64,000 bases of DNA from Arthrobacter sp. B6 (GTDB lineage: Bacteria > Actinomycetota > Actinomycetes > Actinomycetales > Micrococcaceae), in NCBI RefSeq assembly GCF_001663775.1, contig NZ_KV467169.1, forward strand, positions 821,206-885,205, given 5' to 3'. How positions within the stretch are numbered: position 1 is the first letter of the stretch; every line of letters begins with the position of its first letter. Below are positions 33,188-41,321 of the stretch, one piece after another. Below the pieces are notes generated by a model, which saw only the letters and a program-made list of their open reading frames with translations, did not search any database and was not told where the DNA came from. The position numbers and the translations under genes were made by a program.

Positions 33188-34006
33188 CTACTGGGCTCGC
33201 GTAAATTCCTCCGCGGCCCTGATCTGCTCGTCGCTGGGACGGACCCCCGTATACAGCACAAACTGCTCCAGTGCCTGGATGGTGGCCACTTCGGCGCCCG
33301 TGATCACAGGCTTCCCGGCAACGCGTGCCGCCTTGATCAGCGGCGTCTCGGCGGGCAGTGCCACAACGTCGAACACCGTTTTGGCTGCGGCAATGGCCTC
33401 TTCCGGGAAGGCCAGGGAATCGGCCTCCGGACCGCCCTGCATACCGATCGGGGTGACGTTGACGATCAGGTCGGCCGTGCCGCCGTCGAGCGCTGACCGC
33501 CAACCGAACCCGTACTGGTCCGCGAGGGACCGTCCGGCATCCTCGTTGCGCGCAATGACGGTGACGTCCGTGAAGCCGGCGTCGCGGAGGGCGGCAACGG
33601 TGGCTTTCGCCATCCCGCCGGCACCCTGCACCACGACCGAATATCCCACGGGCACCGCGTTGCTTTTGAGCAGCTGTTCAATGGCCGTGTAGTCCGTGTT
33701 GTAGGCCTTGAGGTGGCCGTCCGTATTGACGATCGTGTTGACGGAGTCGATGGCCTTGGCCGAGGAGTCCATCTCGTCCACGAGCGCGATCACGTCCTCC
33801 TTGTACGGCATGGACACCGCGCAGCCGCGGATTCCCAGGCCCCGGACGCCGGCAATGGCCTGGGCAAGGTCGGTGGGGGCGAAGGCCTTGTAGATCCAGT
33901 TCAGGCCCAGCTGGTCGTAGAGGTAGTTGTGGAAGCGGGTCCCGTTGTTGCTGGGCCGCGCCGACAGCGAGATGCAGAGGGTCATGTCTTTATTAAGAAT
34001 GGGCAC
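33188..34006 (-). CDS. Shikimate dehydrogenase-like protein (AroE family)
   Basis: A 272-residue protein from the GTG at 34006. The catalytic lysine and aspartate of the family are visible in 'MPYKEDV' and 'NTDYTA', and the NADP-binding glycine motif is 'VVQGAGGMAKA'. The N-terminal substrate loop, usually HSxSPxxHN, reads 'ARPSNNGTRFHN', so shikimate itself may not be the substrate. It lies tail to tail with the methyltransferase gene. The start is uncertain: a longer TTG form (34033) and a shorter ATG form are possible; GTG has a TTTAAT box 6 nt upstream. Reaction: NAD(P)-dependent oxidation/reduction of a cyclohexene or related acid. Confidence 0.82.
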   Translation of the reverse strand: MPILNKDMTLCISLSARPSNNGTRFHNYLYDQLGLNWIYKAFAPTDLAQAIAGVRGLGIRGCAVSMPYKEDVIALVDEMDSSAKAIDSVNTIVNTDGHLKAYNTDYTAIEQLLKSNAVPVGYSVVVQGAGGMAKATVAALRDAGFTDVTVIARNEDAGRSLADQYGFGWRSALDGGTADLIVNVTPIGMQGGPEADSLAFPEEAIAAAKTVFDVVALPAETPLIKAARVAGKPVITGAEVATIQALEQFVLYTGVRPSDEQIRAAEEFTRAQ

Positions 34007-34028
34007 CGGTCCATTAAACGCGCTCCCG

Positions 34029-34094
34029 CCCAACTAGGTCGCAGCAGATGCTGTTATGGGCGTTCATAACGACATCTGCTGCTACCTGGTTGGG
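34029..34094. terminator. Long hairpin behind the GH3 gene
   Basis: Outer arms of 22 nt (34029-34050 and 34073-34094, two mismatches, one of them G-T) enclose inner arms of 7 nt (34052-34058 and 34065-34071, one mismatch) and a 6-nt loop GGCGTT. It begins one base after the GH3 stop and ends before the AroE-like gene. It may terminate transcription, but its length is unusual and it could be a dispersed intergenic palindrome. Confidence 0.6.
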
Positions 34095-34095
34095 G

Positions 34096-35799
34096 TTACG
34101 GGCAGCCGGTGCCCGCGGGGAAGCTTCCGACGGCGGCGGGCAGCTTCCCAGGGGCCGTCGCCTGGCCAGCCAGCACGGCTGCAAGCGCGTCGAAGGCGCC
34201 CTGGCTCCGCCCGTACAACGCCACCCTGACCGGCGCAGCGGAGTCCCGCAGCGGCCAGGGCGCGTCAAGCGACACAGCGATGTCCCCTGCTGCCGGAGCG
34301 CCACCGTAGCCGATGAGGTTGACCACCGGCCCTGCGCCGGTAGCCAGCCCGGCCTTTGCGGCGGCAGCCTCGAACCGCGCCCTGTCCTCCGGGGAGCCGC
34401 CGGCCACCTGGACGCTGCCGGAGACGAGCGTCCCGTTGCATGGTCCGGACAGCACAGTGACCGCGGCAGCTGAGACCCTGGCCGAGATGTCCCCGCCGCT
34501 TCCGGGAGCCGCTCCAGGGGGCGCAGGAGTCCTGCCGCGCCAGATCATCATCGTGGCGACCCGCTGGGCGGCCTCGTCCAGGCGTGCGGCCGGCAGGCGT
34601 CCGCCGGCCACGGCACTGACGATGGCCGCGTGGGCCTGCCTCACGTCCGTGGGCATCAGCAGCAGGTCCGCTCCGGCGGCGAGCGCCGCAACGGCAGCTG
34701 AGCCGTCCGGATACTGCTTCTGGACCGCACCCATGTTCAGGGCGTCCGTCACGGCTACCCCGTTGAAGCCCATGCCCCGCAGCGCAGCGTAGGTGGGTGC
34801 GGACAGCGACGCCGGCACGCCGGGTTCCAGCGCCGGTACGGCGATGTGCCCGGTCATGACCATGGGGACGCCGGCGGCGATGGCAGCCCGGAAGGGCTTC
34901 CAGTCGCGGGCCTCAAGTTCGGCGACTCCCGCGGGCTGCACCGGCAGGTCCTGGTGGGAGTCCACGGTGACCGAGCCGTGCCCAGGGAAGTGCTTTACGG
35001 CCGGCAGGACGCCTGCCTCCTGCATCCCTTGGGAGAAAGCCACGCCCAGCGATCCTGCCGTGTCGGGGTCTCCGGACATGGAGCGGGCGCCGATGGTGGG
35101 ATCCGCAGGGCCGATGGTGACGTCCGTGTCCGGTGCGAAGTCCACGTTGAAGCCCAGCGGCGCGAGCTCGGAGGCCACGGCACGGCCGGCGTCCTTCGTG
35201 AGCGCCGCGTTGCCCGAGGCGCCGTAGCTCATGGGCGCAGGCCATTCAGTCAGGGGGGCACCCAGCCGGGACACCATGCCGCCCTCCTGGTCCACGCCGA
35301 TGAGGCCGGGCCACGTCCGGCCGTCCGCGCGGGCTGCCTGGGCAAGGCGTGCGGTGGTGGCTGCCATGGCCGCGGGATCCACCCGCTTCCCGGCGTCCAC
35401 GGGAACGTTGTCCCCCATGATGATCGAGCCCGCCAGGTGGAGGCGCTCGATGGTGGCGGCGTGCGCCTCAGCGTCGGGGCCGGTGAAGAAGGGCATCAGG
35501 ACCTGGCCGGCTTTCTGCTCCGGTGTCATGGCGGCCACCGCTGCCACGGCCGCGTCCCTGTCGCGCTGCTGGGGTCCCCAGCCAAGCGGCCTGGCCCCGT
35601 GGTCCGGTGAGGCAGAGGGCGACGGCGGTGCCGGCGTCGTCCGTTCGGATGCGGACGGCTGCGTGCTGGGAGTGGAGGTCCGGGCGGACGGCGTGGGCGC
35701 CGGAGCCGGGACTCCAGTGCAGGCGGCGAGGGTAGCCGCCGCTGCCAAAGCGAGGGTGGTTTTGTGAAAACTGTCACGGGTCCGCGGGAACATGGCCAT
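34096..35799 (-). CDS. Glycoside hydrolase family 3 lipoprotein (beta-N-acetylhexosaminidase, NagZ-like)
   Basis: A 567-residue exported lipoprotein. A basic n-region and hydrophobic stretch end in the lipobox 'LAAC', followed by a long Ser/Thr/Pro linker (about residues 32-65). The GH3 domain carries 'GLIGVDQEGGMVSRL', the diagnostic 'VKHFPGHGSV' and the nucleophile Asp in 'GVAVTDALNMGAV'. The catalytic pattern is that of bacterial NagZ enzymes, which cut N-acetylglucosamine from muropeptides. A C-terminal domain of about 150 residues follows. The start is ATG 35799; TTG 35802 and ATG 35793 are close alternatives behind GGGGAG. Confidence 0.9.
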   Translation of the reverse strand: MAMFPRTRDSFHKTTLALAAAATLAACTGVPAPAPTPSARTSTPSTQPSASERTTPAPPSPSASPDHGARPLGWGPQQRDRDAAVAAVAAMTPEQKAGQVLMPFFTGPDAEAHAATIERLHLAGSIIMGDNVPVDAGKRVDPAAMAATTARLAQAARADGRTWPGLIGVDQEGGMVSRLGAPLTEWPAPMSYGASGNAALTKDAGRAVASELAPLGFNVDFAPDTDVTIGPADPTIGARSMSGDPDTAGSLGVAFSQGMQEAGVLPAVKHFPGHGSVTVDSHQDLPVQPAGVAELEARDWKPFRAAIAAGVPMVMTGHIAVPALEPGVPASLSAPTYAALRGMGFNGVAVTDALNMGAVQKQYPDGSAAVAALAAGADLLLMPTDVRQAHAAIVSAVAGGRLPAARLDEAAQRVATMMIWRGRTPAPPGAAPGSGGDISARVSAAAVTVLSGPCNGTLVSGSVQVAGGSPEDRARFEAAAAKAGLATGAGPVVNLIGYGGAPAAGDIAVSLDAPWPLRDSAAPVRVALYGRSQGAFDALAAVLAGQATAPGKLPAAVGSFPAGTGCP

Positions 35800-35917
35800 C
35801 AATACGATGCTCCCCCTGCACTAGACTTGAACCACCCGTTCGCCTGCCGGCCGCCGCCTGCCAGGGCAGCCTGCCGGGAGCGGCGCGCCAGGGACAACGG
35901 AACAGTTAGGGGAACGC

Positions 35918-37069
35918 ATGAAGATTGATTTCGCTTCATCGAGGCAATCAACTCTTGGTGTGGAGTGGGAGCTGGCGCTCGTGGACGGCCAAACCGGGGA
36001 GCTCGCCTCCGTGGCCAACGAGGTCCTCCGGGGCGTCGCCGCCAAGCACCCTGAACTGAACGAGGACGACGAACACCCCCACATCAAGCAGGAACTCCTG
36101 CTGAACACCGTGGAACTTGTCACCGGCATCTGCCAGACCGCCGCCGAAGCCAAGGAAGACCTCAGCAGGTCCCTCGCCGCCGTCCGCGAAGTCACGGACC
36201 CCATGGGCGTGGAAGCCTTCTGCGCCGGGAGCCACCCGTTCAGCCCGCCCCAGCTGCAGCCCGTCACGGACAAGGCCCGTTACGCCAAGCTGATCGACCG
36301 CACGCAGTGGTGGGGCCGGCAGATGGTCATCTACGGCGTGCACGTCCATGTGGGCCTGGACCGGCGCGAAAAGGCCCTTCCCGTGCTGGACGGCCTGGTC
36401 AACTATTTCCCGCACTTCCAGGCGCTCTCGGCGTCGAGCCCTTTCTGGGGCGGGGAGGACACCGGCTACGCGTCGCAGCGGGCCCTGATGTTCCAGCAGC
36501 TGCCCACGGCCGGCCTGCCGTTCCAGTTCCCGTCCTGGGAGGAATACGAGTCCTACGTTCAGGACATGTTCACCACCGGCGTGATCGACACCCTCTCCGA
36601 AATCCGCTGGGACATCCGCCCGGTTCCCAACCTGGGCACCATCGAGATGCGCATTTGCGACGGCCTGGCCACGCTGGAGGAAGTGGGCGCCATCGCCGCC
36701 CTCACCCAGTGTCTCGTGGACGAGTTCTCCACCACGCTGGACAACGGCGAGACCATCCCCACCATGCCGCCGTGGCACGTCCAGGAGAACAAATGGCGTG
36801 CCGCCCGCTACGGTATGGAGGCCATCATCATCCTCGACGCCAAAGGCAGGGAGCAGCTGGTCACGGACCACCTCCTGGAGACCCTGAACCGGCTGGAACC
36901 CGTGGCGGCGAAGCTTGGCTGCCCGGACGAGCTCGCCGACGTCGAAAAGATCATCAGCCGCGGGGCCGGCTACCAGCGCCAGCGCCGCGTGGCCGCCGAG
37001 CACGGCGGGAACCTGCAGGCAGTGGTGTTGGACCTCGTCAAGCAGATGCGCAACGGCCCCACCGCATAG
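35918..37069 (+). CDS. Carboxylate-amine ligase, YbdK type (glutamate--cysteine ligase 2 family)
   Basis: A 383-residue protein of the GCS2 family. It starts with the conserved 'STLGVEWELALVD' and carries 'YGVHVHVGL' near residue 139 and 'EMRICDGLATLEE' near residue 245. Members ligate a gamma-carboxylate to an amine with ATP; weak glutamate-cysteine ligase activity is known for E. coli YbdK. Because this organism makes mycothiol (mshA, ino1 present), glutathione synthesis is not implied. A GGGGA ribosome-binding site precedes the ATG. It stands alone and converges on tsaD, with a long hairpin between. Confidence 0.88.
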   Translation: MKIDFASSRQSTLGVEWELALVDGQTGELASVANEVLRGVAAKHPELNEDDEHPHIKQELLLNTVELVTGICQTAAEAKEDLSRSLAAVREVTDPMGVEAFCAGSHPFSPPQLQPVTDKARYAKLIDRTQWWGRQMVIYGVHVHVGLDRREKALPVLDGLVNYFPHFQALSASSPFWGGEDTGYASQRALMFQQLPTAGLPFQFPSWEEYESYVQDMFTTGVIDTLSEIRWDIRPVPNLGTIEMRICDGLATLEEVGAIAALTQCLVDEFSTTLDNGETIPTMPPWHVQENKWRAARYGMEAIIILDAKGREQLVTDHLLETLNRLEPVAAKLGCPDELADVEKIISRGAGYQRQRRVAAEHGGNLQAVVLDLVKQMRNGPTA

Positions 37070-37072
37070 CTG

Positions 37073-37131
37073 GTTGCTCTAAAGGACGTGGTCCCCAAAC
37101 ATCCTGTTGGGGACCACAAGTTAAGAGCAAC
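37073..37131. terminator. Nested hairpin between convergent YbdK-type gene and tsaD
   Basis: Inner 11-bp perfect stem GTGGTCCCCAA / TTGGGGACCAC (37088-37098 and 37107-37117) inside outer 8-bp perfect arms GTTGCTCT / AGAGCAAC (37073-37080 and 37124-37131). It fills the space between the two stops, so it is probably a bidirectional terminator, though no T-run is present. Confidence 0.65.
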
Positions 37132-37138
37132 GGGGGGA

Positions 37139-38227
37139 TCAGGCGGGGAGCGAGACCGACGTGACCGGCATGGAGGAGTCCGGCGCGAAGCGGATACCGC
37201 TGGGCGCCACTCCGGCCATGACCAGCCGGGCACCCAGGGCTGCCACCATCGCACCGTTGTCCGTGCAGAGGTCCAGCGGCGGAACGTGGAGGGTGATGCC
37301 GGCTGACGCGCAGCGCTGGCCGGTCAGCTCCCGCAACCTGGAATTGGCCGCCACGCCTCCGCCCAGCAGGAGGTCCTTGATTCCATTCTCACGGCAGGCC
37401 AGCACGGCCTTCGAGGTGATGACATCCACAGCGGCTTCCTGGAAGCCGGCAGCGATGTCTGCCACCGGCACGTCCTCGCCGCGGGCCTCGAACTGCTCAA
37501 CGCACCGGGCCACCGCGGTTTTCAGGCCGCTGAATGACCAGTCATAGCGGTGCGGGCCAGGTTCTTCGGCGGTCCCCATGTATTTGGGCTGGGTGAGGCC
37601 GCGGGGAAAGCGGATGGCCTTGGCGTTTCCGGTCTTGGCCAGCCGGTCGATGACGGGACCGCCCGGATAGCCGAGGCCCAGGATGCGGGCCACTTTGTCG
37701 TACGCTTCGCCGGCGGCGTCGTCGATCGTGGAGCCCAGCAGCCCGACGTCGTCGGTGATGCTGTTGATCTTGAGGATCTCGGTGTGCCCGCCGGACACCA
37801 GCAGGGCTCCGAGGTTGTCCGGCAGCCGCGGGGCACTGCCCGCCTGGCCATCGAGGAGCCCCACGCCCACATGGGCCACCAGGTGGTTGATCGCGTACAG
37901 GGGCTTGCCAGTGGCCACGGCCAGGGCTTTCGCCGCGCAGACGCCCACCATCAGGGCACCGGCGAGGCCGGGCCCCGACGTGACGGCGATGGCGTCGACG
38001 TCCGCCAGCTCCGCCCCGGCGTCGTCAAGGGCCTGCCGCAGCGTGGGGACAAAGGCATCCAGGTGCGCCCGGGACGCGATCTCGGGGATCACGCCGCCGA
38101 AACGCACGTGTTCATCCATGGACGAGGAAACAGTGTTGGTCAGGAGCGTGGTGCCGCGGACTATTCCGACGCCGGTCTCGTCGCAGGACGATTCGATGCC
38201 CAGCACCAGGGGCTGCGAGCGGTTCAT
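37139..38227 (-). CDS. tsaD: tRNA N6-adenosine threonylcarbamoyltransferase TsaD
   Basis: A 362-residue enzyme transferring the threonylcarbamoyl group to A37 of ANN-decoding tRNAs. It starts 'LGIESSCDETGVGIV' and carries the metal-binding histidines H115 and H119 in 'INHLVAHVG'. Later 'LLVSGGHTEIL' and 'GGGVAANSRLRE' are conserved. It is the last gene of the overlapping operon alr-tsaE-tsaB-rimI-tsaD; its ATG overlaps the rimI stop by 4 nt. TsaB, TsaD and TsaE act as one complex, and TsaC would be elsewhere. Confidence 0.97.
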   Translation of the reverse strand: MNRSQPLVLGIESSCDETGVGIVRGTTLLTNTVSSSMDEHVRFGGVIPEIASRAHLDAFVPTLRQALDDAGAELADVDAIAVTSGPGLAGALMVGVCAAKALAVATGKPLYAINHLVAHVGVGLLDGQAGSAPRLPDNLGALLVSGGHTEILKINSITDDVGLLGSTIDDAAGEAYDKVARILGLGYPGGPVIDRLAKTGNAKAIRFPRGLTQPKYMGTAEEPGPHRYDWSFSGLKTAVARCVEQFEARGEDVPVADIAAGFQEAAVDVITSKAVLACRENGIKDLLLGGGVAANSRLRELTGQRCASAGITLHVPPLDLCTDNGAMVAALGARLVMAGVAPSGIRFAPDSSMPVTSVSLPA

Positions 38228-38733
38228 GGCTGGTCTGCTTCCGTCGTGGGGTTGTCGTCGGGTGCGAGCTGAAGCCGCATAATCAGGGCGTCCACGCCGT
38301 CGCGGTAATACCGGCGGCGGACGTGGATCTGCACAAACCCGAACCGTGAGTACAGCTGCTGCGCCCGCGGATTGTCCGCGCGGACCTCAAGCAGCACGTC
38401 CTGGGCACCGCGCCGTCCGGCCTCCCCGATGAGCTGGGTGAGCAGGGCAGAGCCGATCCCCCGGCCTTCGAATTCGGGAACGACGGCGATGGTTTGCACA
38501 TCCGCGATGGGCTCGATGCACATCAGGCCGGCGTAGCCCACGATCCCGGACGCTGCTTCGGCCACGAGGTACCGGCGGGTGTCGGTCTGCGACAGTTCGT
38601 CGAGGAACATGTGGAGGGGCCAGGCATCGGCGGGGAAGAGCCGCTGTTCCAGGGCGTTGACCGTGGGCACATCCTCCAGGGTCATGTCGCGCAGGACCAC
38701 CCCGTCAGCGCCGGGCACGGCCGGGGTGCTCAC
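38224..38733 (-). CDS. rimI: Ribosomal protein alanine N-acetyltransferase RimI
   Basis: A 169-residue GNAT protein. The acetyl-CoA loop 'PEFEGRGIGSALLTQLI' and the closing 'RAQQLYSRFGFVQIHVRRRYY' are those of RimI, which acetylates the N-terminus of ribosomal protein S18. Position between tsaB and tsaD is the classical actinobacterial order. The GTG start overlaps the tsaB stop by 4 nt and the gene overlaps tsaD by 4 nt. Confidence 0.93.
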   Translation of the reverse strand: MSTPAVPGADGVVLRDMTLEDVPTVNALEQRLFPADAWPLHMFLDELSQTDTRRYLVAEAASGIVGYAGLMCIEPIADVQTIAVVPEFEGRGIGSALLTQLIGEAGRRGAQDVLLEVRADNPRAQQLYSRFGFVQIHVRRRYYRDGVDALIMRLQLAPDDNPTTEADQP

Positions 38734-39401
38734 AGCGCCCGCTTTCGCGGTCCGGGGACCTGGGCGTCGGATTCGCGCAGGTACAGGGGCGTTGTGTCAG
38801 GCAGTTGCCCGCCGCCGGCAAGCCGGGCCAGCGCGAACTGGCCCAGGAACAGGGCGTCGGGCTGTTCGGCGCTGAACGCGGGGTTGGCTTTCAAGACGTC
38901 GGAGTACAAGCCTGCGCCGGCGCCGTAGGCGGGCAGGTCCGGGAGGTCTGCGGCGAAGCCCACGTGCGGGCCGTCTTCCAGGAGCGGCAGCTGCCCCTCC
39001 GCGAGGCTGTACCGGGCCCAGTAGACCTCTTTGCGGCGTGCGTCGGTGACCACCAGGAATTCGCGCACGGCGTCAGTGGATTCGGCGACTTCCAGTGCGA
39101 CGGCGTCCAGGCTCATCATGCCGTAGAGGGGTTTGTTCCAGACGAAGGCCAATGTCCGGGCCGTGGCGATTCCGGACCTCAGACCGGTGAACGGACCCGG
39201 GCCGACGCCGGCGACGATGGCGTCGATGTCGCGGCCCGCGACCCCTGCCGAGGCGAGGAGGTCCTCGATGCCCGGGGCCAGCACCTCGGCGTGGCTGCGG
39301 GTGTCTTCGGTGGCGAAGCTGGCCACCACGCCTTCCAGTGCGTCATCGGACACCAGTGCGGCGCTGGCCACGGCGGAAGTATCGATGGCAAGAATGAGCA
39401 T
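38730..39401 (-). CDS. tsaB: tRNA threonylcarbamoyladenosine biosynthesis protein TsaB
   Basis: A 223-residue ASKHA-fold protein that pairs with TsaD in t6A synthesis but has no catalytic site itself. It opens 'LILAIDTSAVASAALV' and carries 'GVGPGPFTGLRSGIATARTL' near residue 66, both diagnostic. Its ATG overlaps the tsaE stop by one base (TGATG) and its stop overlaps rimI. It also holds a long C-terminal tail ending in a basic stretch (GPRKRAL). Confidence 0.94.
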   Translation of the reverse strand: MLILAIDTSAVASAALVSDDALEGVVASFATEDTRSHAEVLAPGIEDLLASAGVAGRDIDAIVAGVGPGPFTGLRSGIATARTLAFVWNKPLYGMMSLDAVALEVAESTDAVREFLVVTDARRKEVYWARYSLAEGQLPLLEDGPHVGFAADLPDLPAYGAGAGLYSDVLKANPAFSAEQPDALFLGQFALARLAGGGQLPDTTPLYLRESDAQVPGPRKRAL

Positions 39402-40033
39402 CAGGCTGTCCCTTCGATGTTTCCGCCGAGGGCAGGCCGGGACGCCCAGCGCGGACCGAAGCCGCGCATCACGATGGTTCGCGGTTCGTCGTCGTTGTCG
39501 TCCGTATCAAAGTCCAGGACCTCGGGTTCGCCCTCGCCGGCTTCGGCCTTGGAGCGCGGTTCTGTTGCCGGCAGGCCGATGGAGCGGTGCAAGTCAATTT
39601 CGAGCCGGCTCTCGCTCAGGTGTTCCACGCGGCCGCGGCCCCATTCCACCACCGTCACGGCTGAGTCCATGGTGTTCTCCAGGTCGATATCGTCAATCTC
39701 CGACGCCGATCCAAGCCGGTAGGCGTCCACGTGCACCAGGTCGGGGCCGCCGGGGCGGGGACCGTCGGGCAGGTTGGGGTGGATGCGGACCAGCACGAAT
39801 GTGGGAGAGATAACGCCCGACCGCACCCCCAGGCCTTCCCCGAGGCCCTGGGTGAACGTGGTCTTTCCGGCACCCAGTTCGCCGGTCAGCACCAGCAGGT
39901 CACCGGCATCCAGCATGGGCGCCAGAGCTGCGGCGAGCTCATGGGTCTGGTCCGCCGTCGACACCTTAAGCGTCAGCTCCCAGTTGGCCCGGGGGCCGGC
40001 TCCTGCAGCGGCGTCAGTATCCGGAAGGCTCAT
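39401..40033 (-). CDS. tsaE: tRNA threonylcarbamoyladenosine biosynthesis ATPase TsaE with acidic C-terminal extension
   Basis: A 210-residue P-loop protein. Walker A 'GELGAGKTTF' is at residues 51-60 and 'HVDAYRLGSASEIDDI' (Walker B region) near residue 101. TsaE proteins are usually about 150-160 residues; here a further 50 follow the core, including an acidic stretch 'DFDTDDNDDEP' near residue 180. The extension lies past the ATPase core, so activity should remain. The ATG overlaps the alr stop by 4 nt. Confidence 0.94.
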   Translation of the reverse strand: MSLPDTDAAAGAGPRANWELTLKVSTADQTHELAAALAPMLDAGDLLVLTGELGAGKTTFTQGLGEGLGVRSGVISPTFVLVRIHPNLPDGPRPGGPDLVHVDAYRLGSASEIDDIDLENTMDSAVTVVEWGRGRVEHLSESRLEIDLHRSIGLPATEPRSKAEAGEGEPEVLDFDTDDNDDEPRTIVMRGFGPRWASRPALGGNIEGTA

Positions 40034-41250
40034 GATGCGGACTGCTTCCCGGATCCGGGCACAGCGGCGGCCTCGTTGATGAATTGGCGCGGAACCCGCG
40101 GACTGATCCGACTCACGATCTCGTAGTTGTTGGTTCCGGCGGCGCGTGCCCAGTCGTCAGCGGTGGGTCCGCCGTCGGCCCCGCTGCCGAAAACTTCCGC
40201 CTCCGCACCCAGCAGCCCCGCACCGGCCGGGCCCGTCCCGCCGAGATCGATCACCATCTGGTCCATGGCGATCCGTCCCACGACGGGATAAGTGTGGCCG
40301 GCCACCCGGACGGGGCCGCCCGTGGCCACGCGGGGAACGCCGTCCGCGTAGCCCACGGGGATCAGGGCCAGGGTGCTGGGGCTGGTGGTGTGGTAGCGGA
40401 GGCCGTAGGAAACGCCCTGCCCCTCCGGGACCTGCTTGCACTGCGACACGATTGTCCGCAGGCTCATGGCCGGGCGGAGTCCGAGTTCGGCGGATGTCTG
40501 GCCGTCGAACGGGGAAAGGCCGTAGATGCCCAGTCCCACGCGGACGAGGTCGAAGTGGGTGTCGGGCCGGGACAGCGTGGCCGGGGTGTTCGCAAGGTGC
40601 CGGACCTCGGGGTCGACGCCCGCATCCTCGGCCACGGCCAGCACCTCACGGAAGGCGGCCAGCTGGTGGTCGGTTTCGGGCCGTTCGGGCTCGTCGGCAA
40701 CGGACAGGTGGGAAAAGATGCCCACCACGCGAAGGAGGCCCTGGTCCTGGTATTCGAGCGCCTCCCCCACCAGGTTGTCCCAGCCTGCAAGGGTGACGCC
40801 GTTCCGGCCCAGGCCCGTGTCCACTTTGAGGTGGACCCTTGCGGGGCGTTCCTGTTCCCGGGCGGCGGCCACAATCCTGTCCAGCTCCCAGCCGGAGCAT
40901 CCGATGTCGATGCCGGCAGCCACGGCGGCGCCGAAGTTGGACTCAGTGGTGTGAAGCCAGGCCAGCATGGGTGCCTCGATGCCCGCAGTCCGGAGGGCGA
41001 GGGCTTCGGAGATGTGGGCGACGCCCAGCCAGGAGGCCCCCGCTTCAAGGGCGGCCCGGGCCACTGGAACCGCGCCGTGCCCGTAAGCATCGGCTTTCAC
41101 GACCGCCATGATCTTCGCCGGAGACGCCGCTGCTGCCAGCCTGCGGACATTGTGGCGGATGGCGTCGAGGTCGATGACGGCGGAGCGTTCGTAGAGCGGA
41201 TCCGCTCCTGGGGCCGCGCTGAAGTCACCTGTTGCTACGGGGTAAGTCAC
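40030..41250 (-). CDS. alr: Alanine racemase
   Basis: A 406-residue PLP enzyme making D-alanine for peptidoglycan. The PLP lysine is K52 in 'AVVKADAYGHG', and the second catalytic residue, the tyrosine in 'GVSYGLRYHT', is present near residue 291. The GTG at 41250 is chosen because homologues begin here and a TAGAAT box lies 7 nt upstream; a longer reading frame upstream is not supported. It heads alr-tsaE-tsaB-rimI-tsaD, an order conserved in Actinobacteria, joining cell-wall and tRNA-modification genes. Confidence 0.95.
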   Translation of the reverse strand: MTYPVATGDFSAAPGADPLYERSAVIDLDAIRHNVRRLAAAASPAKIMAVVKADAYGHGAVPVARAALEAGASWLGVAHISEALALRTAGIEAPMLAWLHTTESNFGAAVAAGIDIGCSGWELDRIVAAAREQERPARVHLKVDTGLGRNGVTLAGWDNLVGEALEYQDQGLLRVVGIFSHLSVADEPERPETDHQLAAFREVLAVAEDAGVDPEVRHLANTPATLSRPDTHFDLVRVGLGIYGLSPFDGQTSAELGLRPAMSLRTIVSQCKQVPEGQGVSYGLRYHTTSPSTLALIPVGYADGVPRVATGGPVRVAGHTYPVVGRIAMDQMVIDLGGTGPAGAGLLGAEAEVFGSGADGGPTADDWARAAGTNNYEIVSRISPRVPRQFINEAAAVPGSGKQSAS

Positions 41251-41257
41251 CTTAGTG

Positions 41258-41263
41258 ATTCTA
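41258..41263 (-). promoter_or_regulatory. -10 box of a leaderless alr operon promoter
   Basis: TAGAAT on the minus strand, 7 nt before the GTG at 41250. Confidence 0.65.
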
Positions 41264-41321
41264 GTGCGGGCGGCGCAGCCGCAAATCACAGCCGCAAAAT
41301 CGCAGGTCCGGGCGGGCGCCC

